A stretch of DNA of 64,000 nt from Polaromonas sp. YR568 (lineage in GTDB: Bacteria; Pseudomonadota; Gammaproteobacteria; Burkholderiales; Burkholderiaceae_C). The position numbers and the translations under genes were made by a program. This document shows positions 35,662 to 44,419 of this stretch, one piece after another (within the stretch, counting starts at the first letter, position 1; every line of letters starts with the position of its first letter). Location: contig CAMCUN010000011.1 in the NCBI GenBank assembly GCA_945878995.1, positions 1 through 64,000 of the forward strand, given 5' to 3'. The notes below the pieces were generated by a model. That model did not search any database. It was not told the DNA's origin and worked only from the letters and a program-made list of their open reading frames with translations.

Positions 35662-36345
35662 ATGGCCAGCCCCGTTTTGAACCATGCCAGCCTGTTAAAT
35701 GCGGTGGTCAGCGCCGCGCCTGGCCCCCACCCCGCCGATGGGTGGACGGCTTTGCTGACGCGTGCACTCGATGAAGTGGATTACGCGTTGATGCTGTTTC
35801 AGCAGGACCAACTGTTCCAATACGGCAACCATTTGGCCCGTGCCATGTTGAACCGGGGCGACCGTTTGTACCTGGACCAGGGGCAGCTCAAGGCCCGTGT
35901 GGCAGCCCATCAAAGCGCCTTGCAAACGGGCTTTGCCAGAGCGGCGCAAGGGATTCGATGCCTGCTCGACATTCCCACCCAGGGGCAAGCGGGGGCAGAC
36001 TCGGCTCTCGCGCTGGTGCCTTTGGGCCACCCGGCCGAGTGGCCCAGCCAAAAGGTGCCGGTGTTGCTGATTTCTTGCCGCCCCGCCTTGTGCGCGCCCT
36101 TGAGCTTGCGTTTTTTTGCGCAAGCGCATGCACTCACGCGCACAGAAGAGGCGGTGCTCAGCGACCTGGTGCAGGGGCTTGAGGTGGAAGACATTGCCCA
36201 GCAACGCCACATGGCCATCTCGACAGCCCGCAGCCACGTCAAGCAATTGCGCCTGAAAACCCGCAGCACCAGCATGCGCGAGTTGCTCAACAAGCTGGCC
36301 ATGCTGCCACCCGTGGTCAGCGCGGTGCGCTCGCTCGGCCCTTAG
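35662..36345 (+). CDS. LuxR-type helix-turn-helix regulator
   Basis: 227 residues. The N-terminal ~155 residues are an unassigned sensor-like region, including DYALMLFQQDQLFQYGN, which recalls a PAS-like start. The C-terminal LuxR/GerE-type HTH reads LTRTEEAVLSDLVQGLEVED, IAQQRHMAISTARSHVKQLR and LKTRSTSMRELLNKL. An AT-rich promoter zone precedes it. It converges on the protease gene of the next operon, whose stop is 35 bp away. Target genes unknown. Confidence 0.82.
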   Translation: MASPVLNHASLLNAVVSAAPGPHPADGWTALLTRALDEVDYALMLFQQDQLFQYGNHLARAMLNRGDRLYLDQGQLKARVAAHQSALQTGFARAAQGIRCLLDIPTQGQAGADSALALVPLGHPAEWPSQKVPVLLISCRPALCAPLSLRFFAQAHALTRTEEAVLSDLVQGLEVEDIAQQRHMAISTARSHVKQLRLKTRSTSMRELLNKLAMLPPVVSAVRSLGP

Positions 36346-36380
36346 CGACCTGCACATGCAGGCCCTCCACATCAAAGGAT

Positions 36381-38015
36381 TCATGCGCGCTGTCGACTTG
36401 TCCAGCCCAGCGTGGCCACGCCCTGGCCCAAGCGCGGGTCCCAGGGCAGGGCTGGTGGCGGTAAAGGGGGATGGCCGTTGAGCAGCAGCCGCGCCAATTG
36501 CGGGGCCGCCATGCTGGTGCCCACCAGGCGCACGGCTGCCCCTGGCCGAGAGCCCGAACCCAGCACGCCTTGGAGCAGCGGGGTGTCGTCGGTGGGCAAA
36601 GCCCAGTCTGGGTGCCTCTCACCAGCGCTGCCTTCACTCGAATACGCGGCAGGCTGGCCGGTGCTCCCAATGGCGCCCGCGGTCACATGCACACGGGGGT
36701 GAGTGGCCGTTGCCAAACCGCTGAGTGTGGCTTCTCGGGTGACCAAACCGCCAGGTATTGCAGGTCCAGGCTGGCGCCTCCAGCGCTGCTGCCCGTAAGT
36801 GGGATCGTCCAAGTGGCTGTCGGCGCCGTGGTAGCGCCCACCCATGTTGGCCGCCTGCCTGGCCACGTAGGCATGGACCCGATCGGCGGCCCCGTCCATG
36901 GCCTTGACCGAAATCTGCCAGCGCCCGTGCGGCGCAGCCTGGGTCGTATCGCCGGTGGGGTTGAGCGCCAACAAGGCCATGGGGCGCACGCGGCTGCCAG
37001 CGATGGGGTGGGGAACAATCGCCAGATGGGCGTTGTGCTGCGACACCAGGCCTGCGCCCGACATCCAGAAGGATCGCCCGTCGGGCGCTTGCACCGTCAC
37101 ATTCACCTGGCTCACATCTGTGCCAGGCGGCCACCACAGCTCCAGAAAACATGGCGCCGGTCCCGCAGGCGGCACCACCCAGGTGAGCAAATTGCAACCC
37201 TTGTCCGTGTCAAACTGCGCATGCGCCCGGCTATCCCGGCTGTTGCCGGCAGCCACCACAACGCTCAGCTCCAGCCCCGACTGCTTTGCTTGATCAATGC
37301 GCTGCCCCAACGCGCGCTCAAGCAAACTGCTACCGTCGTGCGGGCCGGTTTGCGGCCCCCAACTGATATTGACCACCAGGCGCTTGGCTTGGATCGCAAT
37401 GGCCTGCTCCACCATGTAGTCCAGCCCCTCCAGCACATAGCGGCCCAGCCAGCGACCCGTGGGGTCGTCCACCGCCAGCTCAGGCAGATTCACCAGCATG
37501 AGTGGGCAACGGCTGGCCTGATCCGTGTCAAAGCCAAAGCCCACATAAGGCGGCTGTCCGGCCAGCCAGCTGAGCACGTGTGCGCCATGTGAAACGCGAG
37601 GCACCGGGTCAGCCGATGCGCCCTCCATATCCCAGTGAAAGACCTGTCGGCCGCGATGGCCCATGGATCTCTTCCAGGACTTGAGCCAGGCCACACCAAT
37701 TCCAGAATCAATCAAGCCCAGCACTGCTTTTTTGGGATTCAAGTTTTGAAGCGTTGGCTTCTTAATTGTTTTGATCAGCGTCACAGCTTGCACCAGCTCC
37801 ATCCGCGACCACACGGGCAAAGCGCTAAGCCCGGTGTTCAACAGCTGCTTGGTGCTGGACGCCACAGCGATGGGGTTCGAAGGGTGCGCACCCCCTTGCA
37901 CCAGCAGGTCCACTTGATTGGGATGGGTGCTGTGGACATCCAGCCACTTGAAGCCGCTGGCCACGGCCCACTCCAGGTAGGCGTCAGCCAAACCGCCAAA
38001 ATGCAAGCCGGCCAT
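36381..38015 (-). CDS. Subtilisin-like serine protease (family S8)
   Basis: 544 residues. The catalytic triad is visible: Asp in VLGLIDSGIG (about residue 102), His in SHGAHVLSWLAG (about 144) and Ser in VGTSMAAPQLARL near the C-terminus. The oxyanion asparagine is in VVVAAGNSRDS. There is no signal peptide and no typical I9 propeptide, suggesting action inside the cell or export by another route. A ~120-residue insert with beta-rich sequence precedes the Ser block. The ATG at 38015 is 2 bp after the upstream stop. It is the last gene of an operon with the haloperoxidase-like and cyclase/TPR-like genes. Confidence 0.88.
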   Translation of the reverse strand: MAGLHFGGLADAYLEWAVASGFKWLDVHSTHPNQVDLLVQGGAHPSNPIAVASSTKQLLNTGLSALPVWSRMELVQAVTLIKTIKKPTLQNLNPKKAVLGLIDSGIGVAWLKSWKRSMGHRGRQVFHWDMEGASADPVPRVSHGAHVLSWLAGQPPYVGFGFDTDQASRCPLMLVNLPELAVDDPTGRWLGRYVLEGLDYMVEQAIAIQAKRLVVNISWGPQTGPHDGSSLLERALGQRIDQAKQSGLELSVVVAAGNSRDSRAHAQFDTDKGCNLLTWVVPPAGPAPCFLELWWPPGTDVSQVNVTVQAPDGRSFWMSGAGLVSQHNAHLAIVPHPIAGSRVRPMALLALNPTGDTTQAAPHGRWQISVKAMDGAADRVHAYVARQAANMGGRYHGADSHLDDPTYGQQRWRRQPGPAIPGGLVTREATLSGLATATHPRVHVTAGAIGSTGQPAAYSSEGSAGERHPDWALPTDDTPLLQGVLGSGSRPGAAVRLVGTSMAAPQLARLLLNGHPPLPPPALPWDPRLGQGVATLGWTSRQRA

Positions 38016-38017
38016 GA

Positions 38018-39145
38018 TCAGTTCGCCTTTGGCGCTGTGCCATTGCAAGGCTCCAGCGCCGAGTCGTCCTTGTCAGGCACATGCAGCTCGCGCAAGGCCA
38101 GTTGGGTGAGTCGCCTTAGCAAAGGGTCGCCGGGTACCGACCAATTGGCCGCTGCCTCCACGGTCTTCATATCGCTTGGGAAATCCCACGACATGGCCTG
38201 CTTGTCTTGCAGCCCCTGACCAAAGCCCGCTGAGGCACCAACCGCCTGTAGGTCGCAGCGCATCAGAAAATAGCGCGCCGTTGCAAGACCCAAGGCCCGC
38301 CCAGCGTGGGCATCGATGGGGAAATGCACACCGGCGACCACCCGGTTGATGCTCACCCGCTCAGCCAGCCGGTCCAACTGCAGCGCTATGGCTGGACGAT
38401 TGTTCAGGCAGAGCAATACCTTGAGCACCTCAACCAACATATAGATTTGGGCAGCATGCCCCATGGGGTAAGTGCCGTGGCCCGGTGTGGTAATGACCGG
38501 CTGCACCTGCGGTGAATACGCCACGGGCCGGCGGCAAGCCAGCGCGTGCTTCAAGCGCACTTCCACTGGAATCACCAGCGACAAGGCTGCGCCCACCCAC
38601 TCCCAAGTCCATCGGTGGCGGTTGATGTTCAGCCCGGTGATCGCTGCAATGAATGCGACCTGGTTGTCAATTTGGCCGAGGATTTCCGCCGTTCGCTCTT
38701 CGCGCAACGTGGCCCAGCTCTGCACCAAAGGCAGTTGCGCTTCAAAGAACTTGGGCGTGGGTCGGGTCAGTGCGAACAATGCCACCGTGCCCCGCATGAG
38801 CTTGAAGGTATCGGTTCCGCCAACAGCAAAACTCAAACCCTCGTTCAACGCGGACTGCAGCAAACTGGCGCGCACCCATGGATCCCATTTTTCCAACTCC
38901 ATGGGATTGTCCAGCCCACCATGTGCCGGGGGTGGGTTGTGGGGACCAGTGGGCTCAAAAATACCGTCACGCGTCATCAAGAGCGCCTGCACCACCAAGG
39001 GATGGGCAAAGCCGTCGGCCAGGCTGCCAGACCCACCGGAACCGCCAGACCCGCCGGAGCCGCCAGACCCACCAGACCCCCCCAAGGTTCCCAATAAGCC
39101 AGAGCCACCGGAGCCTCCCCACTGCGATCCACCTAAAAATGCCAT
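38018..39145 (-). CDS. Vanadium-haloperoxidase/PAP2-superfamily protein with a Gly-Gly-Ser-rich N-terminus
   Basis: 375 residues. The acid-phosphatase/haloperoxidase motifs occur in order: KHALACRRP (K-x6-RP), PGHGTYPMGH (in place of P-S-G-H) and NRVVAGVHFPID (R-x5-H). These bind vanadate or phosphate. The protein has no signal peptide and no membrane segments, which favours the soluble vanadium-haloperoxidase branch over membrane PAP2 phosphatases. Residues 5-41 are almost pure G/S repeats. It lies 40 bp after the cyclase/TPR-like gene and 2 bp before the protease gene. The reaction is not provable from sequence. Confidence 0.8.
   Translation of the reverse strand: MAFLGGSQWGGSGGSGLLGTLGGSGGSGGSGGSGGSGGSGSLADGFAHPLVVQALLMTRDGIFEPTGPHNPPPAHGGLDNPMELEKWDPWVRASLLQSALNEGLSFAVGGTDTFKLMRGTVALFALTRPTPKFFEAQLPLVQSWATLREERTAEILGQIDNQVAFIAAITGLNINRHRWTWEWVGAALSLVIPVEVRLKHALACRRPVAYSPQVQPVITTPGHGTYPMGHAAQIYMLVEVLKVLLCLNNRPAIALQLDRLAERVSINRVVAGVHFPIDAHAGRALGLATARYFLMRCDLQAVGASAGFGQGLQDKQAMSWDFPSDMKTVEAAANWSVPGDPLLRRLTQLALRELHVPDKDDSALEPCNGTAPKAN
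39015..39134 (-). repeat. Tandem Gly-Gly-Ser codons at the start of the haloperoxidase-like gene
   Basis: The minus strand encodes about ten GGS units, imperfect at first (GGSQWGGSGGSG) and then regular (GGSGGSGGSGGSGGSGG). The 9-bp unit varies at third positions, so it is old enough to have drifted or is held at the protein level. It would make a flexible linker or tail. Confidence 0.85.
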
Positions 39146-39185
39146 GATGCCTCCTTGTAGAAAAATGCTTGCTGTCCCGCAGCGC

Positions 39186-41036
39186 TTAGCCGTCCATTGG
39201 TACGCCGGCTTGGGTCAGCGCAGCACAGATGCGCTGACCCAGCCTTGTGCTGGCACTGCTTGCACCGCGCGCGAACTGGGCCACGGTGTAGCCCGGTGCT
39301 AAGCGCAGCATCTGCTGTGCAGCACGCCGCGCGGCGTCGCCGTCGCCCTGCATGCACAGCGCTGTGATGTAGGCCCGGTGCGTATGCAGGTGCATCAGAT
39401 TGCGGCGCAGCGACTGCTCGCACCAACGCCTGGCTTGCGCTGCATCCCCGCTGACGATGGCGCTCGATGCCGCCAGCGACTCAAAGTAATACAGCAAGGG
39501 GTCCAGGGGCGACAAGGCCAGGGCGCGCTGACTGGCCTGCATGGCGCGCTGGCCTTGGTCGGAAAAGGACTCGGCCACCCCCAGGAACAACCAAGCCAAA
39601 GGCTCGTTGGGGTGCAGCTGCGTGCAAATTTCAAGCTCGCTCAAGGCACCCGGCAGGTCGCGCAACAAATGCAAGCGCACAAAGCCTTGCATGGCGCGGG
39701 CCAATCCTTGGGCGTCGCTGGCGACCATGGCGCGCTGGGCATGGGCTTGCGCCTGCTCAGCCTCTTGATCAGGCTGTGTGCTCAGCGCCCGCGTGACACG
39801 CAGCACATGCCATTTGGCCAGCCAGGCGTGGGCCTGGCCCATCTCGGGGGAGCGTTCAAGCAAGGCCAACAAGGCCTGCCGGCTCACATCAAAGTCATCA
39901 GGCGCGCTGCGGTGCATCAGCCCCACCCCAGTGAGCAGCAAGGCATAGTCGTCCAGCGAGCGCACGGGTTGCTGGCGGGCCCAGTCCATGTGGGCATTGA
40001 GCACTGCGTGGTGCACGCCCGTGCTGACTGCTTGCACCAGTTCACTTTCGGCCGCCAACACATCGCCCACCTCAGCGCGGAACTCCTGCGCCCACACCAC
40101 CGAGTCGCCGCGCAGCTCATGCAAGCTCAGCTGCAGCTGCAGCGTGCCCAAGCCGTGCGCACCCAGCACGCGGTAGCTGCCCTTGAGCACATAGTCCGCG
40201 GCCAACCAGCGGCGTGCATCCTCGTGGGCCTGGGCATCCGTTGGGGCACGGGTTTGGGCGCGCCTGGCCAAGGCCTGGCTGCTCAAGGTGTGCACCAAGC
40301 GCACATGTGCGGAGCGGCCCAACTGGTGCGACACCCGGTCGACCAGCAAGGCCCCAAAGCTGCGGTGCGCTGGGCTGTCAGCGATAGCCACAGGCGCCAT
40401 CAGCACCAACCGGGGCAAGGCTGTCGGCGCAGCTTCTGGCATGGTCATGGTCGCCGCAGACAAGGCTGGCCTGTGCATGCGGTAAACACGCAAGGTCGGC
40501 TCCATGTGCTTGAGGTGGCACAAGCCCAGGTCCTCCACCTGGGCTTCTACAGGGTCGTGCAATTGGTCACGCAGGCGGTGACCCATCACGGGCACGCTGT
40601 CTTGGGCCAACAGCGCCAGGCCGTGCAAGCGGGTCACCTGCAAGGCATCCATGGCGCCTGCGGCGCCCACCACATCCAGGCTCAGACGCCAGCGCCCAGA
40701 GGGCCTGAGCCCCGCCAACAAAGGCATGCGCCATGCGCAATCCAAAGCGGCCTGCCGCTCGGAAAACACCACACACAAACCACTGGCCGAACGGTGCCAC
40801 CACTGGCCCGCCCCGGCCTTGACATGGCGTTGGAGGTGACGCTCGGCCACCGCCCACGTGAGTTCGCTGGGCGCGTGCTCGGCCCACTCGGCGGGGCTCA
40901 CCGTGACGTAAAGCGCGGTGGCGTCCTCGGCGGGCTTGGCACCCAACTGAAGGGCATGGTCGTGGGTGAATGACATGACCGCCATGGTGCACAAGCGCAG
41001 GCCATTGAACAAGGCCAAGAAGCCGCGCCAGGCCAT
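39186..41036 (-). CDS. Degenerate cyclase-homology / TolB-like / TPR protein
   Basis: 616 residues in three parts. Residues about 35-185 resemble a class III adenylate cyclase domain in its decayed form, ending with the usual LGLCHLKHMEPTLRVYRM; metal-binding aspartates are not evident. Residues about 205-350 form a TolB/FlgO-like domain (RLVLMAPVAIADSPAHRSFG, YVLKGSYRVL). The remainder is TPR-like helical repeats (EPLAWLFLGVAESFSDQGQRAM). The ATG at 41036 follows GGGGGAGG with a short 3-base spacer; starts at 40985 or 40976 are alternatives. It is first in the operon with the haloperoxidase-like and protease genes, so it is a candidate scaffold or sensor. Confidence 0.72.
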   Translation of the reverse strand: MAWRGFLALFNGLRLCTMAVMSFTHDHALQLGAKPAEDATALYVTVSPAEWAEHAPSELTWAVAERHLQRHVKAGAGQWWHRSASGLCVVFSERQAALDCAWRMPLLAGLRPSGRWRLSLDVVGAAGAMDALQVTRLHGLALLAQDSVPVMGHRLRDQLHDPVEAQVEDLGLCHLKHMEPTLRVYRMHRPALSAATMTMPEAAPTALPRLVLMAPVAIADSPAHRSFGALLVDRVSHQLGRSAHVRLVHTLSSQALARRAQTRAPTDAQAHEDARRWLAADYVLKGSYRVLGAHGLGTLQLQLSLHELRGDSVVWAQEFRAEVGDVLAAESELVQAVSTGVHHAVLNAHMDWARQQPVRSLDDYALLLTGVGLMHRSAPDDFDVSRQALLALLERSPEMGQAHAWLAKWHVLRVTRALSTQPDQEAEQAQAHAQRAMVASDAQGLARAMQGFVRLHLLRDLPGALSELEICTQLHPNEPLAWLFLGVAESFSDQGQRAMQASQRALALSPLDPLLYYFESLAASSAIVSGDAAQARRWCEQSLRRNLMHLHTHRAYITALCMQGDGDAARRAAQQMLRLAPGYTVAQFARGASSASTRLGQRICAALTQAGVPMDG

Positions 41037-41040
41037 TTAC

Positions 41041-41091
41041 CTCCCCCGATTGGGGAGACGGAGGGGCAAAACCTCCCCCGCCTGGGGGAGG
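41041..41091. repeat. Pair of GC-rich palindromes
   Basis: CTCCCC (41041-41046) pairs with GGGGAG (41052-41057). CCTCCCCC (41072-41079) pairs with GGGGGAGG (41084-41091) around a GCCT loop. They lie between divergent genes, and the first overlaps the ribosome-binding purines of the cyclase/TPR-like gene. They look like REP-type elements. Confidence 0.65.
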
Positions 41092-41214
41092 CGGGGCAAG
41101 CCGAACTGCCGTGCAATAGCTCACGTCACCTTCAACCCCGACGGTTTCAAAGGAGTCATCCATTCCCTGCCCCTGGCTTATGCCCAACTGTGATCCAAGA
41201 CCATTCCATTTTTT

Positions 41215-43281
41215 ATGAAAGCATTTATGAAATTCCAACTCTCTTGCTCTCCCTTGACCCTGGCACTGGCCTCAGCGCTGTCCCTCACCCTGGCCGGATG
41301 CGGTGGTGGCGGCAGCCCCGCCAATGAACCCTTGGCTGCCTCTACCTTTTTGCTGCCAGGTGTGGCTGCCACAGGCGCGGCCTTCCCTGACGACAGCCTT
41401 GTGACTGTGACCGATGCTGCAGGAGCAGTCTTCAATGGCAGTGTCCAAGGCGGATCTGGCGCCTTCAGCGTGACCGTCAGCACCTCTGCCAAGGCGCCGT
41501 TTGTGGTGCAGGTCAGTGCTGAAGACCTGCCTACCTTGGTGAGCGTGAGCACTGACGCGCAACCGAAGCGCGTGAACGTCACGCCCATTACCAACCTGAT
41601 CGCCGCGACCCTGAGCCCCAGCGGCAACCCGCAAAAGCTCGCCGAAGAAATCAAGGCCAGCACCGCCACCGTCACCGCAGACACGCTGACTGCCAAAAAA
41701 ACGGCGGTGATGGACAACATCGTCAAGCCCGTCACGGACGCCTTGGCCGACAGCACCGACCCGATCAGCGGCACCATAGAAATTGGCAAAGGCCATGACC
41801 TGGTGCTCGAAGCGCTGAAGATCCAGGTGCAACCTAACGGCACAGGTTCCAGCACGGTCAACGTCACAGTCAAAGGCAGCTCGCCTGTGGACATGACCCC
41901 CATCGCTCTGGGCACGGGCGGTGCCAGCACCTTGCCCAAATTGGCAGACGCGCAGGGATTTATCGCGCCGGTCAAGGCCGACTTGGCAGGCGATGGCCTG
42001 CCCAACCAGATCGCCGCACTGCTGGGGCGCATGACGGCCTGCTACGCCCTGCCCGCCAGTGAACGCATCACCGCAGGCGGGACCAGTGCGACCGACATCA
42101 AGGCCGAAGCCTGCAAGACTTTGTTCTTGAAAAACAATCCCGCACTTTATAAAAACAACAGTTATTTGGTGGCCAGCAATGGCGCTTTCAAAGGCCTGTT
42201 TTCCAGCAGTCCGGCCTCGCAAGGGGTCAAATTCTTGTTGCCCAGTTTTGAGTACAAAGTCAAAAACGGCAACACCACGGACGACACCAAGCCCTTGGAG
42301 GGCGATGTGGTGTTCACTGCCAAATCGGTGAGCAGCGAGGGCAACAGCAGCGTGGATGAGTTCTGGGCACGACCGGACGCCAATGGCAAGTTGTTTTTGA
42401 CCGGCAATTTGAGTGGACTGGACATTGAGGTGAGCCCTCGCGCCGAGTTGCGCGACTTTCCCAACCTGAGCAGCAAGAATTTTTATTCGACCGGCTACAA
42501 CCTCTACGTCAATGCCAAGCACCCCTACGCCAAGGTGGTGGTGACCAGTCCCAAAGGCACGCAGATCACCCTGCTCAAGGCCACAGGACTTGATTACTTT
42601 GCGATTGCAAAAAATGGCGCTGCCACGACCACCTCTGTGCTGCGCCTAGCAGGCACCTACCAGAGCGGAACAGGCACGCCGCGCACTGATTTCGCCAGCT
42701 TCGTCTGGGCCGGTGAGGCTGACACAACCGAGACCGACATCGCTGGCTTTCCCTTGCAAAGCACTTGGAATTTTGATCTGTACACCAACGCCAACGACAG
42801 CACACCTGCAGTGGCAGGCGTGAAACGCCGCACCTTGCAACGCGCGCCCATGCTGGCTGAACTCAAGGCAGCGGCCTGGCCCAGCCTGACGGCAGCCGCA
42901 CGGGCAAACCTCAAGTTGGAATCAGTCGCAAAGGGCTACATCTTGCTCGATTTCCCCGAAGGTCCCATCATCGTTGCAGAAGGAGGCGACAACGGGGATC
43001 AGCCCAGTTGGGAGGTGCCTGCCGGCGCCTGGAGCCCGATCAAGCTCACCGCCTATGGCCGCACAGCCGACGGCTCGATAGTCTTCAACGATTCGTCAAA
43101 CGTCAAATCCAGCGCCCGCCTAGGTAAGATTTTTTGCAGCCCATCTGGCGCAGCAGACACCCACTGCGGTACGCAGGCTGGCAACTTTGCGGTCAACACG
43201 CGCTTAGGCTCGGTGCAGTTCAGCGGGCGCGACAACCGCCGTGTGCACATGAGCTACAGCGTGGATTTCAGGAATCAGTAA
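41215..43281 (+). CDS. Large lipoprotein of unknown function
   Basis: 688 residues with a lipoprotein signal: hydrophobic core then LTLAGC, acylated cysteine about residue 29, followed by a GGGG run. The first ~200 residues contain a carboxypeptidase-like/Ig-type beta region and TPITNLIAATLSPSG, a pattern seen in Burkholderiales surface lipoproteins. The middle and C-terminal parts are beta-rich (for example DEFWARPDANGKLFLTGNLSG) with no enzyme motif that I recognise. It is divergent from the cyclase/TPR-like gene across the palindromes. Probably an outer-membrane-anchored protein. Confidence 0.75.
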   Translation: MKAFMKFQLSCSPLTLALASALSLTLAGCGGGGSPANEPLAASTFLLPGVAATGAAFPDDSLVTVTDAAGAVFNGSVQGGSGAFSVTVSTSAKAPFVVQVSAEDLPTLVSVSTDAQPKRVNVTPITNLIAATLSPSGNPQKLAEEIKASTATVTADTLTAKKTAVMDNIVKPVTDALADSTDPISGTIEIGKGHDLVLEALKIQVQPNGTGSSTVNVTVKGSSPVDMTPIALGTGGASTLPKLADAQGFIAPVKADLAGDGLPNQIAALLGRMTACYALPASERITAGGTSATDIKAEACKTLFLKNNPALYKNNSYLVASNGAFKGLFSSSPASQGVKFLLPSFEYKVKNGNTTDDTKPLEGDVVFTAKSVSSEGNSSVDEFWARPDANGKLFLTGNLSGLDIEVSPRAELRDFPNLSSKNFYSTGYNLYVNAKHPYAKVVVTSPKGTQITLLKATGLDYFAIAKNGAATTTSVLRLAGTYQSGTGTPRTDFASFVWAGEADTTETDIAGFPLQSTWNFDLYTNANDSTPAVAGVKRRTLQRAPMLAELKAAAWPSLTAAARANLKLESVAKGYILLDFPEGPIIVAEGGDNGDQPSWEVPAGAWSPIKLTAYGRTADGSIVFNDSSNVKSSARLGKIFCSPSGAADTHCGTQAGNFAVNTRLGSVQFSGRDNRRVHMSYSVDFRNQ

Positions 43282-43290
43282 AACCTGCTG

Positions 43291-43325
43291 GTGCAGGCAG
43301 CCCGGCGTGCAAAGGCTGCTTGCAC
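43291..43325 (+). terminator. Hairpin after the lipoprotein gene
   Basis: GTGCAGGCAGCC (43291-43302) pairs with GGCTGCTTGCAC (43314-43325) with one mismatch, 9 bp after the stop codon. A second small stem, CACCTG/CAGGTG, follows at 43323-43337. There is no clear T-run. Confidence 0.5.
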
Positions 43326-43507
43326 CTGCAACAGGTGACAACTTTCCCCCAAAACCTTCTTGCCCTGCCTTCATAGCCCACCCAAACGCACACGGCCTGC
43401 AAGCCTTGCCAGCCCTTGCAAGCAGCTGATTTTGAAAGGTCCTTGAGATGAACCACCTTCCCCATTCCCTGTCACTCCACTTCACCCACCCCATGAAAGG
43501 CCTCGCC

Positions 43508-43843
43508 ATGAAAACTCGCCACTTCCTTCCCGCCATCTGCATGCTCGCACTGACGATCTCATCACCCAGTCAGGCCAACAATGTCCGCTCCGACACCGAG
43601 AAAAACATATTTGGTTGCTACGACACCGTGATCTTTAATAACTCGAACACCACTTTGCGCGGTGGTCGCGTGGATTGGCGCTACGACTACGCCGACGGCA
43701 GCTACAACCAGGGCTCCACCGATGTGCCAGCAGCCATTGGCCCGGGCCAACGGGTCAATGTCCAAACCTTTGACAGCTTTGACATGGCACGTTGCAAGAC
43801 AACGCGCTACCAATTCAAGGTGCTGAACTGGCGCACCTACTGA
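43508..43843 (+). CDS. Small exported protein of unknown function
   Basis: 111 residues from the ATG at 43508, which gives a clean signal peptide (KTRHFLPAICMLALTISS, cleavage near SQANN). The mature ~85 residues contain two cysteines (NIFGCYDT and DMARCKTT) that could pair, and a beta-rich GGRVDWRYDYADGSYNQG stretch. I do not recognise the family. An upstream in-frame ATG at 43448 would spoil the signal peptide. The next gene also encodes a small exported protein. Confidence 0.65.
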   Translation: MKTRHFLPAICMLALTISSPSQANNVRSDTEKNIFGCYDTVIFNNSNTTLRGGRVDWRYDYADGSYNQGSTDVPAAIGPGQRVNVQTFDSFDMARCKTTRYQFKVLNWRTY

Positions 43844-43903
43844 TCTGCAGCGGGCTGTCTTCCACCCATTTTTGCCAAGCTGATACTTCACAAGGAAGTT
43901 CCT

Positions 43904-44419
43904 ATGAAACACATTGTTCAAACCCTGCTGGCGCTGGCCGTCTTGTCACAAACCCATCTCCAAGCGCTGGCGCAAAACGCGGACCCGGACACCCCTTCCA
44001 AGGTCTGCTGGGATGCGCTGGCCCAAAAGGAAAAGGTGTACGAGGCGATCAATCGCAAGCCCTTGCCCGACGGCGCCACACCGAGCTTGATGCGGGTGAT
44101 GTGGATGACCGCAGACTCCATGAAGGTGATTGATGCCCAATGCGCCGGCGACGCGAAGGCGGCTCAATACCGCAGCCAATTGCAAACCTCGTTCAATCAG
44201 GCCAAGACGGCCTGCGAACAGCTGTCGACTGGCACCTGCTCAGCCAACCCCTTTGATGGATCAGCGGTTCAAGACCCGCAAGCTGCGGCCAGACTGGCCG
44301 AGCAAAGGCAGGCGGCGGCCCAGCAGGCTGCTCAGCGCCGGGCTGCAGAGCAAGCCGAGAGGGAGCGGCAGGCCGAGCTCAAACAGCAACAAGAAATGCA
44401 GAACTTGACCAACGCCTAG
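43904..44419 (+). CDS. Small exported protein with a coiled, Gln/Ala-rich tail
   Basis: 171 residues. The signal peptide spans residues 1-23 (LLALAVLSQTHLQALAQNA). The mature part has three or four cysteines (KVCWDAL, DAQCAGD, KTACEQL, TGTCSAN) likely to form disulfides. Residues about 125-168 are a charged Q/A/E/R-rich helix (ARLAEQRQAAAQQAAQRRAA). I cannot assign a function. Starts 60 bp after the previous small exported protein. Confidence 0.65.
   Translation: MKHIVQTLLALAVLSQTHLQALAQNADPDTPSKVCWDALAQKEKVYEAINRKPLPDGATPSLMRVMWMTADSMKVIDAQCAGDAKAAQYRSQLQTSFNQAKTACEQLSTGTCSANPFDGSAVQDPQAAARLAEQRQAAAQQAAQRRAAEQAERERQAELKQQQEMQNLTNA

Noticed and set aside
39015-39134. CRISPR-like or minisatellite array
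   Set aside because: The units are 9-bp codon repeats in frame within a protein and have no spacers.
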